Source: Micromonospora andamanensis
GTDB lineage: Bacteria > Actinomycetota > Actinomycetes > Mycobacteriales > Micromonosporaceae
Reading direction: 5' to 3'
Length of the DNA stretch: 64,000 nucleotides
NCBI RefSeq assembly: GCF_016863495.1
Contig: NZ_BOOZ01000028.1
Location: 1 to 64,000, forward strand
Below, one piece after another: positions 51,935-61,465 of the stretch (the stretch's first letter is position 1; every line of letters starts with the position of its first letter). The translations under genes and the position numbers were made by a program. Below the pieces are notes generated by a model. The model was not told the origin of the DNA, did not search any database, and worked only from the letters and a program-made list of their open reading frames with translations.

Positions 51935-51940
51935 TACGCT
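51935..51940 (+). promoter_or_regulatory. -10 hexamer TACGCT of the BrnT-like gene
   Basis: TACGCT ends seven bases before the GTG at 51948. No ribosome site is visible, which predicts a leaderless toxin transcript. Confidence 0.4.
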
Positions 51941-51947
51941 CACCCGC

Positions 51948-52247
51948 GTGGGCAGCAGGTTCAGCTTCACCGACGAGGCGCTGGCCAATCTGCGGGTCTA
52001 CGACGTCACGCCGAGGGAAGTCTGGGAGTCGCTGCACAGCGGCCGGCGGGTGATCCGCCATCTCGGCGACGACGTGATGGTGGTCTACGCCACCACCACC
52101 CACGGACGCCGGGTGGCCGTGCTGCTCGCCGAGGCCGACGGAGCCGACAACGACTGGGACGTCCTCTCCGCCCGCGAGCTGAGCGACGTCGAGACCAAAC
52201 GCTACGACGAGGCCGTGCGGAGATCTCCGGAGACGAGGAGGCGGTGA
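51948..52247 (+). CDS. BrnT-like toxin
   Basis: A 99-residue protein resembling the BrnT ribonuclease toxin fold: FSFTDEALANLRVYDVTPREVWESLHS, a central strand pair VIRHLGDDVMVVYATTTHGRRVAVLLAEAD, and the C-terminal DVLSARELSDVETKRYDEAVRR, where the SAR and the Glu/Arg/Tyr helix are the best-conserved BrnT features. BrnT toxins cleave RNA and stop translation. Two bases before the antitoxin gene. The classic N-terminal FEWD motif is weak, so relationship is distant. Confidence 0.6.
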   Translation: MGSRFSFTDEALANLRVYDVTPREVWESLHSGRRVIRHLGDDVMVVYATTTHGRRVAVLLAEADGADNDWDVLSARELSDVETKRYDEAVRRSPETRRR

Positions 52248-52249
52248 CG

Positions 52250-52561
52250 ATGAACCGTCACGACGCGACCAAGCAGTTCCACAGCGGCGGCGACCGGATC
52301 GCCGAGCTGATCGACGAGAGCCAGGCGGTGGAGTTGCCCACCCCGGACACCGAGACCCCGATGGTCAGCCGGTCGGTCCGGCTGCCCCTGGAGACGTACG
52401 AACGGGTACGGGCCGCCGCCGACGCCCGGGGCATCGGCGTGACGACCTTGATGCGGCAGTGGATCGAGGCGGGCCTGGCCGACCTGGACGACTCGGCGAC
52501 CGTCTCGCTTGCCGACGTCCGCCGGGCCATCGCCTCCCTCGCCCACCCGAGCGCCGCCTGA
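52250..52561 (+). CDS. BrnA/CopG-like ribbon-helix-helix antitoxin
   Basis: A 103-residue protein. The middle is a ribbon-helix-helix DNA-binding domain: SRSVRLPLETYERVRAAADARGIGVTTLMRQWIEAGLADL. The N-terminal ~40 residues are polar and probably bind the toxin; the C-terminus is a short helix (LADVRRAIASLAHP). BrnA-type antitoxins bind BrnT and repress the operon. ATG at 52250 eight bases after GAGGAGG; a GTG at 52244 is too close to it. Confidence 0.7.
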   Translation: MNRHDATKQFHSGGDRIAELIDESQAVELPTPDTETPMVSRSVRLPLETYERVRAAADARGIGVTTLMRQWIEAGLADLDDSATVSLADVRRAIASLAHPSAA

Positions 52562-52657
52562 GCAGCCTCCCGCCGCCGAACGCCGCCTGACCGGATCTCC
52601 AACCGCGCGAGGACCGGACGCTTGGAACCGCTTTCCGGCGGGCACCGAGCGCGCGGG

Positions 52658-53884
52658 TCAGGTCGGGAAGTCGCCGCGACGGAGTTCCACCCGGCCCAAC
52701 GGAGACGCCGACGGCTCCATCGGCTGGTGCCGGGACAGCACCCCGTCCACGACGGCCACCACGGTCAGCCCACCGGCGACCACGGACAGCGCCAGCATCG
52801 GCGTACCGAGCAGGAGCAGTGGCGCGGAGGCGATCAACGCCAGCATCATCAGCAGCCGTCGACGGGACACCCGGGCGAAGATCTCGTACTCGAAACGGGT
52901 CCGCCCCAGCAGGAACAGTGCCGGCCCGCCGACGATGAAGAACAGCCAGGCCGGCTCGACCCGGTCGAACGGCTTCACGATGACCAACTCGTAGCCCACT
53001 CCGGTGAGCAGCACGCCGAGCACCATGACCAGGTGCGTGGTGGACGTGGACACGCCGAGCCGACCCGGTGACGGAGCCATCCGCAGGGCCTCGACGAGTA
53101 GGTGCCCGGCCCGGTAGAAGTAGATCCGCCAGAGCAGTGCGGTGGTGAAGACGGAGACGGTGAAGGCCGCCGCGGCCAGCAGGCCGAACCCCTCGCCGCT
53201 GTAGCTGATCCCGATCACCAGGATCGTCTCGCCCAGCGCGATGAGGAACATCTGCTGGTAGCGCTCCGCCATGTGCTCGCCGGCGATCCGCCAGGCCGAG
53301 ACCGGTGCCCGCCCCAGCCCGGGCACCGGCCACCCCAGCAGGTATCCGGCCATGTCGACGGTGATGGCCAGCGCCCACATCCCGAACCGCAGCTCGTCCG
53401 GCCCGAGCGCACCGGCCAGCCAGAGCACCCCTCCCACGACCGCCCAGGCGGTCAGCCGCCACGGCACGGTACGACGCGGATGGCGCCCCAGAACGAAGGC
53501 GATAAGCAGTGGACGACCGATCACCGCCACCAGGTACGCCACGACGAACGGCAGCGCGCGTTCCTCGAACGCCCGGGGCAGCGTCACCGCCATCACCAGG
53601 GTGCCGAACATCGTCCCGACCACGACGAACTGAATTGTCAGGGCGTCCGGCTCGTAGCGACTGGTGACCCATGTGATCAATGTCCAGACGTGCCACAGCA
53701 CGAGAAACAGGATCAGGGCCTCCAGGAAGCCCATCACGGTCAGCCCGTGCTCGATCTCCTCGATGAAGCGCACCGACACCCGGGTCAGCGCGAAGACGAA
53801 CGCGAGGTCGAAGAAGAGTTCCAGGAAGGTGGCCCGCGACGATCCGGTCCCCCCGCGTAGCAGCGCCCCGCCCCGCTGCTCCAT
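52658..53884 (-). CDS. ltrA: Low temperature requirement protein A (LtrA) family
   Basis: A 408-residue membrane protein with about 12-13 helices. The family hallmark is ATFLELFFDLAFVFALTRVS at the N-terminus, then RYEPDALTIQFVVVGTMFGTLVMAV, GEHMAERYQQMFLIALGETILVIG (conserved His/Glu/Arg and ALGET). LtrA proteins are conserved but poorly understood; one was linked to growth in the cold in Listeria. ATG with GGGGGCG upstream. It is followed on the same strand by its neighbour's end 34 bases away. Confidence 0.88.
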   Translation of the reverse strand: MEQRGGALLRGGTGSSRATFLELFFDLAFVFALTRVSVRFIEEIEHGLTVMGFLEALILFLVLWHVWTLITWVTSRYEPDALTIQFVVVGTMFGTLVMAVTLPRAFEERALPFVVAYLVAVIGRPLLIAFVLGRHPRRTVPWRLTAWAVVGGVLWLAGALGPDELRFGMWALAITVDMAGYLLGWPVPGLGRAPVSAWRIAGEHMAERYQQMFLIALGETILVIGISYSGEGFGLLAAAAFTVSVFTTALLWRIYFYRAGHLLVEALRMAPSPGRLGVSTSTTHLVMVLGVLLTGVGYELVIVKPFDRVEPAWLFFIVGGPALFLLGRTRFEYEIFARVSRRRLLMMLALIASAPLLLLGTPMLALSVVAGGLTVVAVVDGVLSRHQPMEPSASPLGRVELRRGDFPT

Positions 53885-53917
53885 CGACGCCCCCTGCCAT
53901 CGTCGGAGGCGGCCCGG

Positions 53918-54499
53918 TCAGTTCCCGCCCGTGCTGGCCTTCGCCGCCGCCTTCATCTGCTGTTTGTACTCCCGTACCAGGCGCAGTGACTCGGCATCGG
54001 TGACATCGGCGACGGAGCGGTGGGTATCCGGATCCCCGTAGTCGCCGGCCGCCTCCTGCCAACCCGGTGGCCGCACCGCGAACCGCTTGCCGAGCAGCGC
54101 GAGGAAGATCTGCGCCTTCTGCCGGCCGAACCCGGGCAGGGCGGTGATCCGCCCGAGCAGTTCGCGACCGTCGGCGGGGTCCGCCCAGAGCCGGGCGGCA
54201 TCGCCGTCGTAGCGCTCGACAAGCACTCGGCACACCTCCTGCACCCGGGCCGCCATCGCCTTGGGGAACCGGTGCAGCGCGGGCGGCTGGGCGAAGACCG
54301 CCACCAGGGCCTCCGGATCGAACCCGGCCAGCTCCCGGGCGTCCAGGTCGTGTCCGAGCCGCTGGGCCAGCACGTACGGCGAGGAGAACGCCTTCTCCAT
54401 CGAGACCTGCTGGTCGAGCACCATGCCGATCAGCAGGGCCAGCGGATCGCGGGCCAGCAGCCGGTTCGCCTCCGGGTCAATGGGCAGTGCGAGCGTCAT
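53918..54499 (-). CDS. HhH-GPD base-excision DNA repair protein
   Basis: A 193-residue protein of the helix-hairpin-helix DNA glycosylase-like family: LLIGMVLDQQVSMEKAFSSPYVLAQRLGHDLDARELAGFDPEALVAVFAQ, the hairpin LLGRITALPGFGRQKAQIFLALLGKRFAV, then VADVTDAESLRLVREYKQQMKAAAK. The catalytic Asp/Lys placement of MutY or AlkA cannot be confirmed here. No iron-sulfur cluster cysteines. The ATG at 54499 is preferred over 54559, which would extend into the iron-box promoter region. Confidence 0.8.
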   Translation of the reverse strand: MTLALPIDPEANRLLARDPLALLIGMVLDQQVSMEKAFSSPYVLAQRLGHDLDARELAGFDPEALVAVFAQPPALHRFPKAMAARVQEVCRVLVERYDGDAARLWADPADGRELLGRITALPGFGRQKAQIFLALLGKRFAVRPPGWQEAAGDYGDPDTHRSVADVTDAESLRLVREYKQQMKAAAKASTGGN

Positions 54500-54560
54500 C
54501 CCCACATCCTGCCTGTCCGTCGAGGGTTGACAGTGATCCGCCACCCACTCGATGCCCAAG

Positions 54561-54579
54561 TGAGGTTAGGCTGTGCTAA
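54561..54579 (+). promoter_or_regulatory. Iron box (IdeR/DtxR/DmdR-type operator)
   Basis: The 19-base site matches the consensus TTAGGTTAGSCTAACCTAA at about 15 positions, with the strong left half GAGGTTAGGCT and right CTAA. It lies 38-57 bases before the GTG of the iron-binding lipoprotein, so iron-loaded regulator would repress the operon. Confidence 0.75.
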
Positions 54580-54617
54580 CTTCCCTCCGGTCGCCCAGAC
54601 CGGAAGAGGGGTTCACC

Positions 54618-55673
54618 GTGCCAAGCACCCGCCGCGCCACCAGCGCGCTACTCACCGCCAGCCTGCTCGTCCTCGGCCTGGCCGCCTGTGGATCCGGCGG
54701 AGAGGACGAAGCCGGTTCCGGCGATCAGGGCGACAAGCAGATCACCGTCTACAGCGGGCGCAGTGAGCAGTTGGTCAAGCCGTTGCTGGAGAAGTTCACC
54801 GCGCAGACCGGCATCGCCGTGCAGCCCCGGTACGCCAGCACCGCGCAGCTCGCCGCCCAGTTGGTCGAGGAGGGCGACAAGTCCCCGGCCGACGTGTTCT
54901 TCGCTCAGGACGCCGGTGCCCTCGGCACCGTCGCCAAGCGCGGCATGTTCAGCACGCTGCCCGAGGCGACCACCTCACAGGTGCCGCAGAACTACCGGGC
55001 CGGCAGCGGCCAATGGGTCGGTGTGAGCGCGCGGGCGCGGGTCCTGATCTACAACCCGGACCTGGTCCCGGCCGACCAGTTGCCGAAGTCCGTATTCGAC
55101 CTGGTCGGTCCAGCCTGGAAGGGGAAGGTCGCCCTGGCTCCGACGAACGCCTCCTTCCAGGCGTTCGTCACTGCGATCCGGGTGCAGCACGGTGACGCCC
55201 GGGCCGAGGAGTTCCTGGCCGGGCTCCAGGCCAACGACCCGCAGATCCGCGACGGCAACGGCAAGATCGTCGAGGACGTGAACAGCGGCACCGTCGCGGT
55301 CGGCCTGGTCAACCACTACTACCTCGGGGAGATCGCCAAGGAACAGGGCACCACCCCGGAAGCGCTCAAGGCCAAGCTGCACTTCTTCCCCGGCGGCGAC
55401 ACCGGCGCGCTTGTCAACGTGGCCGGCGTCGGTGTGCTCAACCGCGCTGCGTCCGACCCGGACGTGCAGCGGTTCGTGGACTTCCTGCTCGGGCCGGAGT
55501 CGCAGACCTACTTCGCCGAGCAGACGTTCGAATACCCGGTGATCGGCGGTGTGCCGGGGCCGGCGTACGTGCCGCCGCTGGCCGACCTGTCGGTGCCCGA
55601 GGTCGACCTGAACGACCTGGACACGCTGGACGAGACCGTGACCATGATCAAGAATTCGGGGCTGGTCCCCTGA
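54618..55673 (+). CDS. Ferric-iron ABC transporter substrate-binding lipoprotein (FbpA-like)
   Basis: A 351-residue lipoprotein: signal ALLTASLLVLGLAACGS with Cys24 as lipid site, then a bilobed binding domain. ITVYSGRSEQLVKPLLEKFTAQTGI, ADVFFAQDAGALG and the tyrosine pair in GLVNHYYLGEIAKE (Tyr234, Tyr235), which coordinates Fe(III) in this family. The iron box 40 bases upstream agrees. First gene of a three-protein importer. GTG start follows AGAGGGG; the frame extends upstream only into the operator. Confidence 0.92.
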   Translation: MPSTRRATSALLTASLLVLGLAACGSGGEDEAGSGDQGDKQITVYSGRSEQLVKPLLEKFTAQTGIAVQPRYASTAQLAAQLVEEGDKSPADVFFAQDAGALGTVAKRGMFSTLPEATTSQVPQNYRAGSGQWVGVSARARVLIYNPDLVPADQLPKSVFDLVGPAWKGKVALAPTNASFQAFVTAIRVQHGDARAEEFLAGLQANDPQIRDGNGKIVEDVNSGTVAVGLVNHYYLGEIAKEQGTTPEALKAKLHFFPGGDTGALVNVAGVGVLNRAASDPDVQRFVDFLLGPESQTYFAEQTFEYPVIGGVPGPAYVPPLADLSVPEVDLNDLDTLDETVTMIKNSGLVP

Positions 55674-55789
55674 CCGCTCCGCCGACCACCGCAGGGCCGC
55701 CCGTCACCGGGACGGCCCTGTCGGTCGTCTCCGGCTGGCTGCGGAGACTGGCCCCCCGCCCGGCGCTGCTGGCCGCCTCCACCGCTGCG

Positions 55790-57280
55790 GTGGCCGTCGC
55801 CCTGATCCCGCTTGTCTATCTCGCGGTACGCACCGCGGAGGCCGGTGCGGACCGGATCGCCGCCGAACTCTGGACCGAGCGGGTCGGTCTGCTCGCCCTG
55901 CGCAGCCTCGGCCTGGCCGGCGTGGTCACCGTCGCCTGCGTCCTGCTCGGGGTCGGCACCGCCTTCCTGGTCACTCGCACCGACCTGCCCGCACGGCGAC
56001 TCTTCGCCGTGCTGGCAGCGCTGCCGCTGGCGGTCCCCACCTACATCGCCGCCTTCGCCTGGGTTTCGACAGCGCCCCGGCTGGAGGGTTTCTGGCCGGC
56101 GGCCCTGGTGCTCACGCTCTGTTCCTACCCGTACGTGCTGCTGCCGGTGGCAGCCGCGCTGCGCGGTGCGGACCCGGCCCAGGAGGAGGTCTCCCGGTCG
56201 CTGGGGCGCAGCGGCTGGCGTACCTTCACCGCCGTGACATTGCGGCAGGTCCGGCCGGCCACCGCCGCCGGGGCGTTGCTTGTCGCGCTCTACGTGCTCT
56301 CCGACTTCGGCGCGGTCTCGATCCTGCGTGCGGAGACCTTCACCCGGGCCATCTTCGTCTCCTTCGATCTGGGCTTCGACCGCACCGGAGCGCTAGTGCT
56401 CTCCGGCGTGCTTGTCGCGCTGACGGTGCTGCTGCTGGGCGGCGAGACCACCACCCGCCGTCGCGGTGCCCGGTACGCGCGGCTTTCCGGCGCGCGCCGT
56501 CCAGCGTCCCGGCTGTCGCTCGGTCCGGCCCGCTGGCCGGCCATGGCAGTCCTGGTGGTTGTCGCCGTACTGGCGCTCGGTGTGCCGGCGGCCAGCCTGG
56601 GGCGACGACTCGCCGCCGGCACGTCCCGTCCGGGGGCGCTGCCCGAGGTGCTCACCGCCGCCGGGAACTCCCTGACCGTGTCACTGGCCGGTGCTGCGTT
56701 GACCATGCTGCTGGCGCTGCCCCTCGGCCTGCTCGCGGCCCGTGCTCCGGGCCCATTGACGACCGCGCTGGACCGATTGGCGTACCTCGGTCACGCGCTG
56801 CCCGGTGTGGTCATCGGGCTCTCGCTGATCTTCTTCGGCATCAACGTGGCGTACCCGCTCTATCAGACGCGGTGGTTGCTGGCCCTGGCCTACGCCACGC
56901 TGTTCCTGCCACTTGCGGTCGGAGCGGTGGCCAGCGCAGCCGCTCAGTCCCCCGCCCGGCTGGAAGAGGTGGCACGCTCCCTCGGTCGCGGGCCGTGGAC
57001 GGTCCTGCGGACGGTGACCCTGCCGCTGATCCTGCCGGGCATCGGCGCCGGTGCGGCGCTTGTGTTTCTCACCGGCATGAAAGAGCTTCCTGCCACCCTG
57101 CTGCTGCGTCCCACCGGGACGGACACCCTGGCGACCGAGTTGTGGACCAGCACCTCCGTCGGTGCGTACGCCGCAGCGGCACCCTATGCCGTGTTGCTTG
57201 TGGTGATCTCGGCCCTGCCCACCTGGCTGTTGGTCGCCCGCAGCGGACTGCTCGACAAGGAGAAGCGGGTGCACCAATGA
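55790..57280 (+). CDS. Ferric-iron ABC transporter permease (FbpB/SfuB-like)
   Basis: At least 496 residues with about 12 helices, in two halves each with an EAA loop: QEEVSRSLGRSGWRTFTAVTLRQVRPA and RLEEVARSLGRGPWTVLRTVTLPLILPGIGAG. From the GTG at 55790 the first helix starts abruptly (VAVALIPLVYLAV), with no N-terminus. The frame is open upstream to a CTG at 55670 overlapping the previous stop, which would add 40 residues and complete helix 1 (PALLAASTAAVAVALIPLVYLAV); no ATG, GTG or TTG occurs there. A CTG start is therefore likely. Ends with an ATGA overlap to a 27-residue ORF. Confidence 0.88.
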   Translation: MAVALIPLVYLAVRTAEAGADRIAAELWTERVGLLALRSLGLAGVVTVACVLLGVGTAFLVTRTDLPARRLFAVLAALPLAVPTYIAAFAWVSTAPRLEGFWPAALVLTLCSYPYVLLPVAAALRGADPAQEEVSRSLGRSGWRTFTAVTLRQVRPATAAGALLVALYVLSDFGAVSILRAETFTRAIFVSFDLGFDRTGALVLSGVLVALTVLLLGGETTTRRRGARYARLSGARRPASRLSLGPARWPAMAVLVVVAVLALGVPAASLGRRLAAGTSRPGALPEVLTAAGNSLTVSLAGAALTMLLALPLGLLAARAPGPLTTALDRLAYLGHALPGVVIGLSLIFFGINVAYPLYQTRWLLALAYATLFLPLAVGAVASAAAQSPARLEEVARSLGRGPWTVLRTVTLPLILPGIGAGAALVFLTGMKELPATLLLRPTGTDTLATELWTSTSVGAYAAAAPYAVLLVVISALPTWLLVARSGLLDKEKRVHQ

Positions 57281-57360
57281 GCGAACGTCGGCGAACGAAT
57301 CATCGACACGGCGAGCTGGTGCCTCAGGCCGGCACGAGGCGGAGCGGAGAGTCGGTATGA
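57277..57360 (+). CDS. Possible 27-residue coupling ORF between permease and ATPase genes
   Basis: An ATG at 57277 overlaps the permease stop (ATGA) and opens a 28-codon frame, MSERRRTNHRHGELVPQAGT and so on, whose stop (57358-57360) overlaps the ATG of the ATPase gene at 57357. Such an exact bridge would let ribosomes pass from permease to ATPase without a separate ribosome site. The peptide is Arg/His-rich and has no recognised domain; it may have no product function. I recall similar MSER-R-N-type stretches in front of other Micromonospora genes, so this may be a repeat. Confidence 0.4.
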   Translation: MSERRRTNHRHGELVPQAGTRRSGESV

Positions 57361-58430
57361 GCGAGGTCGTGGTCAGTGGCGTGATCAAGCGGTACGGCCG
57401 GGTGACCGCCCTCGCCGGGGTGGACCTCCGCGTACCGTCGGGCCGGTTGACCGCCGTGCTCGGCCCGTCCGGCTGCGGTAAGACCACCCTGCTGCGCTGC
57501 CTGGCCGGCTTCGAGCGGTTGGACGCCGGGGAAATTCGCATCGACGGCGCCCTGGTGGCCGGCGGCGGGCGGCACCTGCCGACGCACCGGCGCAACATCG
57601 CGGTGGTGCCCCAGGAGGGTGCCCTCTTCCCGCACCTGAACGTGGCGGACAACGTCGGCTACGGCCTTGATCGGGCGACTCGGCGTTCCGACCGGATCGC
57701 GGAAGTGCTGGCACTGGTCGGGCTGGCCGGGTTCGGCGCCCGCATGCCGCACGAACTCTCCGGCGGGCAGCAACAACGGGTGGCGGTCGCCCGCGCCCTG
57801 GCACCCAGGCCGTCGGTGGTGCTGCTGGACGAGCCGTTCAGCGCCCTCGACGCGGGCCTGCGCGCCGGGCTGCGCCACGACGTACGCGACGCGCTGCGGG
57901 CCGATGGCGCGACAGGCGTGCTTGTCACCCACGACCAGGGCGAGGCGCTGTCGGTGGCCGACCAGGTGGTGGTGCTCCGCGACGGGCGGGTGATACAGGC
58001 CGCCGCACCGGCCACCGTGTACCGCGAGCCGGCCAACCCCTGGGTGGCCGAGTTCGTCGGCGACGCGGTGCTGCTGCCGGCAGACGTCGAGCAGGGTGTC
58101 GCGCGAACCGCGCTCGGCCTGGTGCCGGTCACCGGTGCCGTGCCCGACGGTCCGGTCACCGTGCTGGTACGCCCCGAGCAGGTCCGTCTCACGGCCGGTA
58201 CAGGCGGGGTCACCGCGACCGTCCTGCGACACGACTTCCACGGCCACGACGCACTTGTCGGTCTCGGGCTGCCCGACGGTACCCGGATCACCGCCCGGGT
58301 CCTCGACGGCGGTGCCCCCGTGGCCCTGGGTGGCGAGGTGACGGTACGCGTGGACGGCGCGGCCCGGGCCTTCCCGGCCGACGCGTCCGTCGGCCGGCCG
58401 GTGCCCACCCCGGTGCGGCTGGTCGGCTGA
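57357..58430 (+). CDS. Ferric-iron ABC transporter ATP-binding protein (FbpC-like)
   Basis: A 357-residue ATPase: Walker A LGPSGCGKTTLLR, Q-loop VVPQEGALFPHL, signature LSGGQQQRVAVARAL, Walker B VVLLDEPFSALD and switch His in VLVTHDQGEALS. The last ~110 residues form a TOBE-type domain (VAEFVGDAVLLPADVEQGVARTALG, VTATVLRHDFHGHDALVGLGLPDGTRI), where regulatory effectors bind in related iron and sulfate transporters. It completes the importer with the lipoprotein and permease. Confidence 0.93.
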   Translation: MSEVVVSGVIKRYGRVTALAGVDLRVPSGRLTAVLGPSGCGKTTLLRCLAGFERLDAGEIRIDGALVAGGGRHLPTHRRNIAVVPQEGALFPHLNVADNVGYGLDRATRRSDRIAEVLALVGLAGFGARMPHELSGGQQQRVAVARALAPRPSVVLLDEPFSALDAGLRAGLRHDVRDALRADGATGVLVTHDQGEALSVADQVVVLRDGRVIQAAAPATVYREPANPWVAEFVGDAVLLPADVEQGVARTALGLVPVTGAVPDGPVTVLVRPEQVRLTAGTGGVTATVLRHDFHGHDALVGLGLPDGTRITARVLDGGAPVALGGEVTVRVDGAARAFPADASVGRPVPTPVRLVG

Positions 58431-58458
58431 GGCCACCGCACACCGCGACGACACGAAG

Positions 58459-58492
58459 CGGCCCGGCGGATCGATGTCGGTCCGCCGGGCCG
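58459..58492. terminator. Perfect 12-bp hairpin between convergent genes
   Basis: CGGCCCGGCGGA (58459-58470) pairs with 58481-58492 over a ten-base loop, between the iron ABC operon and the protease gene; it can serve both strands. Confidence 0.65.
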
Positions 58493-58531
58493 GTTCACGT
58501 CAGGGCTAGTTGACGCCGGTTCACGTCAGGG

Positions 58532-58541
<10 letters not shown>
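58492..58541. repeat. 26-bp direct duplication at the protease 3' end
   Basis: GGTTCACGTCAGGG starts at 58492 and again at 58518, each followed by a nearly identical AGTTGAC. The second copy contains the protease stop region; the first is a tandem duplicate outside the gene. Confidence 0.6.
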
Positions 58542-59752
<1,211 letters not shown>

Positions 59753-59928
59753 GCTGCCTCCCTTACCTGGGCGGCCGACCGGGCTTCTGGCCGGGCGGTC
59801 CGCACCCTGGACTGAGTTGGAGAGATGCTAGCGTTAGATCGACGAATATGACAGGGATGTTCATCGATCTATTTCCGATGTCACGGGCGGCGCTCTCCAA
59901 CCCCGACGTCACCAGGCAGGATGGCGGT
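59753..59928. promoter_or_regulatory. Divergent promoter region with a 12-base inverted repeat
   Basis: TAGATCGACGAA (59835-59846) and TTCATCGATCTA (59860-59871) form an inverted repeat with one mismatch and a 13-base spacer, in the space between the protease and methyltransferase starts. A candidate operator for one or both genes. Confidence 0.5.
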
Positions 59929-61413
59929 GTGGACGGACACGACATGCTGCTCTCCCCTGCCGGCGTCGAAGCGCTGCGGACCGCGTTGACCAGGGCCGAC
60001 TTCACCGCGAACGGCATCGCGGGACGGCTCGGCCCGCAGGCGACCGGCGGGGTCGCCCGCAACGACTTCCGGGCCGCGCTGCGCGCCACCGCTGACCGGG
60101 ATCGCCTGGCCACCCTGATCCGGGTGTTCATCTGCGAGCAGACCGAGCCGGAGGCAGCGGTCGCCGCCGCGCTGGCGCCGCTGCCGCTCACCGACGCGCT
60201 CGACGCGGGCCTTGTCGAACGGCACGGTGACGGGCTGCGGATGGGACTGGACCTGGAGCCGTACGGCGACGACTGGTGGGTCCTCGCGGACGTGCCGGCC
60301 AGCGCCCGCCCCGGCCGCCCGCTGCACGCCGAGCACGTCCTCGGCATCGGCGGGGCGACCCAGACGATGATCGGCGCCGCCGTACGCCGGCCGGTGGACA
60401 CCGCCCTGGACCTGGGCACCGGTTCGGGGGTGCAGGCGCTGCACCTGGGCACCCACGCCCGGCGGGTCACCGCCACCGACGTGTCGCGGCGGGCGCTGCG
60501 CTTCGCCGCCACCACCGCCGCCCTCAACGGCCAGGACTGGGAGCTGTTGGCCGGCGACCTGGTGGCCCCGGTCGCCGGCCGACGGTTCGACCTGGTGGTG
60601 AGCAACCCACCCTTCGTGGTCGGGCCGGGCACCACCACCCACGTCTACCGCGACTCCGGTCGGGTCGGCGACGCGATCGGCGCCGAACTGGCCGCCGCCG
60701 CTCCGACGCTGCTCACCGAGGGTGGCACCATGCAGTACCTCGCCAACTGGGTGCATGTGACCGGCGAGGACTGGGGAGACCGGGTCGCCGGCTGGTTCGC
60801 CGGCACCGGCCTGGACGCCTGGGTGATCCAGCGCGAGGTCGCCGACCCGATGGCGTACGTGAACCTGTGGCTGACCGATGTCGGGGAGACCGCCGACCCG
60901 CAGCGGATGGCCGACTGGCTGGACTGGTTCGACGCGCACAAGGTGGAGGCGATCGGCTTCGGCATCGTCTCGCTACGCCGCAGCGGGCACGACGACCCGG
61001 TGCTGCGGGTGGAGGATCTGCGCCAGCGGGTGCAACCACCGATGGGTGACCGGATCGCCGACTGGTTCGACAGGCAGGACTGGCTACACGGACGCGGCAC
61101 CGACGGGCTGCTGGCCGCACGCTACCGGGCCGCCGACGGGCTCCAACTGCGCCAGGAGGCGACGATGGGTGCCGACGGTTGGGCGGTGGACCGGCAGGTC
61201 CTCGCCATGCCGGACGGGCTGCGCTGGACCGAGGAGATCGACCCACTGGTGCTGGCCCTGGTGGGCGGGGCCGACGGTCGGTTGCCGCTGCGTGACCAGC
61301 TCGCGCTGCTCGCCGTCGCGCACGACGTGGCCGTCGACGAACTGGCCGAGGCGGCCGGGCCGATCGTGGCGCACCTGGTGGAGCGCGGCTTCATCGCGCC
61401 GGTGCAGCCGTGA
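59929..61413 (+). CDS. Class I SAM-dependent methyltransferase
   Basis: About 494 residues. The N-terminal ~140 residues form a winged-helix-like domain (MLLSPAGVEALRTALTRADFTANGIAGRLG). The Rossmann methyltransferase core has ALDLGTGSGVQALHLGTHARRVTATDVSRRAL and the catalytic VVSNPPFVVGP (NPPF motif of N-methyltransferases such as HemK/RlmG type). A helical C-terminal part (VDELAEAAGPIVAHLVERGFI) follows. NPPF enzymes usually modify amide or exocyclic nitrogen; target unknown. The GTG at 59929 is chosen because the frame further upstream overlaps the intergenic palindrome; 59848 and 59944 are alternatives. Confidence 0.85.
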   Translation: MDGHDMLLSPAGVEALRTALTRADFTANGIAGRLGPQATGGVARNDFRAALRATADRDRLATLIRVFICEQTEPEAAVAAALAPLPLTDALDAGLVERHGDGLRMGLDLEPYGDDWWVLADVPASARPGRPLHAEHVLGIGGATQTMIGAAVRRPVDTALDLGTGSGVQALHLGTHARRVTATDVSRRALRFAATTAALNGQDWELLAGDLVAPVAGRRFDLVVSNPPFVVGPGTTTHVYRDSGRVGDAIGAELAAAAPTLLTEGGTMQYLANWVHVTGEDWGDRVAGWFAGTGLDAWVIQREVADPMAYVNLWLTDVGETADPQRMADWLDWFDAHKVEAIGFGIVSLRRSGHDDPVLRVEDLRQRVQPPMGDRIADWFDRQDWLHGRGTDGLLAARYRAADGLQLRQEATMGADGWAVDRQVLAMPDGLRWTEEIDPLVLALVGGADGRLPLRDQLALLAVAHDVAVDELAEAAGPIVAHLVERGFIAPVQP

Positions 61414-61465
61414 GGCCGCCGGCGCCGACGACGTCGGCAAGCGTTCGCGCGCCGGTGGTCGCCTG

